64,000 nt of DNA from Rhodobacteraceae bacterium HLUCCO18 (GTDB lineage Bacteria > Pseudomonadota > Alphaproteobacteria > Rhodobacterales > Rhodobacteraceae), in NCBI GenBank assembly GCA_001314805.1, contig LJSY01000005.1:1-64000 (forward strand). Direction: 5' to 3'. This document shows positions 62,281-64,000 of this stretch, piece after piece. How positions within the stretch are numbered: position 1 is the stretch's first letter; every line of letters begins with the position of its first letter. A model generated the notes under the pieces. It searched no databases and was not told the DNA's origin. It worked only from the letters and a program-made list of their open reading frames with translations. Position numbers and translations under genes: made by a program.

Positions 62281-63050
62281 AACGGCTTGAGGGAAAGACG
62301 GCGCTGATCACCGGGGCTGCGCGCGGCATCGGTCGCGCCTTTGCCGAGGCCTATGTGCGCGAAGGCGCGCGGGTGGCCATCGGCGATATCGACATGGACC
62401 GCGCCTGCGCCACCGTCGCCGAGATCGGCGATGCCGCCATCGCCGTCGAGATGGACGTGACGCGGCAGCAGAGCATCGACGCGGCCGTGGCGTCGACCGT
62501 TCGCGCCTTCGGGCAGATCGACATCCTCATCAACAACGCGGCCATCTTCAGCGCCGCCCCCATCGTCGAGATCGAGCGGGCCGATTACGCCCGCGTCTTC
62601 GACATCAACGTCTCGGGCACGCTCTTCACCATGCAGGCCGTGGCGCGGCACATGATCGAGAACGGCATCAAGGGCCGCATCATCAACATGGCAAGCCAGG
62701 CCGGGCGCAGGGGCGAGCCGCTCGTCGCCGTCTATTGCGCGAGCAAGGCCGCCGTCATCAGCCTGACGCAGTCGGCGGGGCTGAACCTCATCGGCCACGG
62801 CATCAACGTGAACGCCATCGCGCCGGGCGTCGTGGATGGTGAGCACTGGGACGGCGTGGACGCCTTTTTCGCGAAATACGAGGGCAAGGCGCCGGGCCAG
62901 AAGAAGCGCGAGGTGGGCGAGGCCGTGCCCTATGGCCGGATGGGGCGGGCGGAGGACCTGACCGGAATGGCCGTTTTCCTCGCCTCGGACGAGGCCGAGT
63001 ACATCGTGGCGCAATGCTACAACGTCGATGGCGGCCAATGGATGAGCTGA
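62277..63050 (+). CDS. smoS: Sorbitol dehydrogenase (SDR family)
   Basis: Oxidises D-sorbitol to fructose (and related polyols) with NAD. 257 residues, the usual length. [11 protein letters not shown] near residue 12, INNAAIF, catalytic Ser in [10 protein letters not shown], and Tyr/Lys in YCASKAAVI, all intact. The C-terminal [14 protein letters not shown] is typical of the Rhodobacter enzyme. It is coupled by overlap to smoK upstream and to mtlK downstream (TGATG). Confidence 0.93.
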
Positions 63051-64000
63051 TGTCCGCGATCCGCCCAGTCAAACTGTCGAACGCCACGCTGGACGACCTG
63101 CCCGAGGGCATCGAACGCCCCCGCTACGACCGCGACCGCCTGACGCCCGGCATCGTCCATATCGGGCTGGGCAACTTCCACCGCGCGCATCAGGCTTGGT
63201 ACACGCACCGGCTGATGCAGGAGGGCCGCGCGCGGGACTGGGCGATCCTCGGCGCTGGCGTCCGGCCCTACGACGCCAACATGCGCGACAGGCTTCTGGC
63301 GCAAGACTGCCTGACCACGCTGATCGAGCTTGCACCCGACAGCCGCTCGGCCGAGGTGACGGGCGCGATGATCGACTACCTCCCCATCGAGGACGGCAAC
63401 GGCCCGCTGATCCGCGCCATGGCCGATCCGCGTATTCGCATCGTCGGGCTGACCGTGACCGAGGGCGGGTATTTCATCGACGGGGCGGCGGGCGGTCTCG
63501 ATACGCGCCATCCCGATATCGTCCACGATGCGGCGCATCCCGACCGGCCCCGAACCGCCTTCGGTGCCATGGTCGCCGCGCTTCGCCTTCGCCGTGACGC
63601 CGGGCATGGTCCGTTCAGCGGCCTCTCCTGCGACAACCTGCGGGGCAACGGTGCGATCCTGCGGCAGACGGTGGTGGAGCTTGCCCGGTTGAGCGACCCC
63701 GGGCTGGCCGACTGGATCGACGCCGAGGCCGCCTTTCCCAATTCCATGGTGGACAGCATCGTGCCCGCCACGGGGCCGGCCGAACTGTCGCTGGTGCGCG
63801 AGATGGGCATCGACGATGCAGCTCCCGTGACGCATGAAAACTTCCGCCAATGGGTGATCGAGGACGCCTTCTGCGCAGGTCGTCCCGACTGGGACCGCGC
63901 GGGCGCGACCTTCACCGACGATGTGCATGGCTATGAGATGATGAAGATCCGCATCCTCAACGCCGGCCACCAGCTGCTGGCGAATGCCGGAGAGCTTCTG
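63050..64000 (+). CDS. mtlK: Mannitol 2-dehydrogenase, 3' end off the window
   Basis: Oxidises D-mannitol to fructose (and D-arabitol to xylulose) with NAD. 317 codons are visible of about 480 expected. Polyol-specific long-chain dehydrogenase family: VHIGLGNFHRAHQAWYTHRL, FSGLSCDNLRGNGAIL, FPNSMVDSIVPATG and the catalytic Lys/Asn/His in EMMKIRILNAGHQLLA. The ATG overlaps the smoS stop by one base; an in-frame alternative exists a few codons earlier. Its xylulose product would feed the XylB encoded at 55243. Confidence 0.92.
   Translation, partial: MSAIRPVKLSNATLDDLPEGIERPRYDRDRLTPGIVHIGLGNFHRAHQAWYTHRLMQEGRARDWAILGAGVRPYDANMRDRLLAQDCLTTLIELAPDSRSAEVTGAMIDYLPIEDGNGPLIRAMADPRIRIVGLTVTEGGYFIDGAAGGLDTRHPDIVHDAAHPDRPRTAFGAMVAALRLRRDAGHGPFSGLSCDNLRGNGAILRQTVVELARLSDPGLADWIDAEAAFPNSMVDSIVPATGPAELSLVREMGIDDAAPVTHENFRQWVIEDAFCAGRPDWDRAGATFTDDVHGYEMMKIRILNAGHQLLANAGELL

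Overview
The window is a high-GC, densely packed stretch of a bacterial chromosome that looks like a marine or soil Rhodobacteraceae (roseobacter-type alphaproteobacterium). This rests on the SmoEFGK/SmoS/MtlK polyol operon with XylB, a Pcm-TolC-rhomboid-DUF6280-type core neighbourhood, two exact CtrA-type boxes, and many TRAP and ABC transporters. I saw no rRNA, tRNA, CRISPR array or prophage.

Layout. (a) 1-2110, minus: an AsnB-type asparagine synthetase followed by a nitrilase-superfamily amidase cut by the window edge. (b) 2786-14462, minus: a catabolic island with a TetR regulator, a TRAP transporter (DctP, DctQ, DctM) and a beta-oxidation set (acyl-CoA dehydrogenase, acyl-CoA ligase, SDR, three crotonase-family proteins, one fused to a 3-hydroxyacyl-CoA dehydrogenase and one broken by a frameshift). 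Three TACT/AGTA dyads sit upstream of tetR, dctP and the dehydrogenase. (c) 14819-15052: decayed IS3-type orfA. (d) 15294-17845: a PhnD/PhnC/PhnE-type ABC importer. (e) 18170-27197: an AraC regulator divergent from a tightly coupled operon holding a complete Rieske oxygenase, a BMP-family (purine nucleoside type) ABC importer, a degenerate acylphosphatase-like protein, a Rieske-only protein, an iron-domain-only oxygenase and a GST-like protein. (f) 27351-32483: a 1710-residue exonuclease-RecQ-UvrD fusion. (g) 32502-48330: an exopolysaccharide locus with a priming sugar transferase, an adenylation-carrier protein with a membrane acyltransferase, four glycosyltransferases, three sulfotransferases, a flippase, a polymerase/ligase and a Wzc-like ATPase. 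(h) 48458-54218: Pcm, TolC, a PopZ-like acidic protein, a rhomboid protease and a DUF6280-type small protein. (i) 54280-64000: LysR, XylB, LacI and the sorbitol/mannitol operon, with the mannitol dehydrogenase cut by the right edge.

The most striking part is region (e). The oxygenase at 25720 keeps the mononuclear iron motif but has no Rieske ligands, and its upstream neighbour keeps the Rieske ligands but has no iron motif. A GST-like gene follows. This recalls the NdmC/NdmE part of bacterial methylxanthine N-demethylation, where an iron-only oxygenase borrows a Rieske cluster from another protein. With a purine-type ABC importer in the same coupled operon, I infer a split Rieske N-demethylase (or related) system for an N-methylated purine or similar heterocycle. 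No reductase is visible in the window.

Recurring themes are strong stem-loops just downstream of three of the solute-binding-protein genes, CtrA-type boxes in two exopolysaccharide promoter regions, and LacI-operator-like sequences flanking the polyol regulator.
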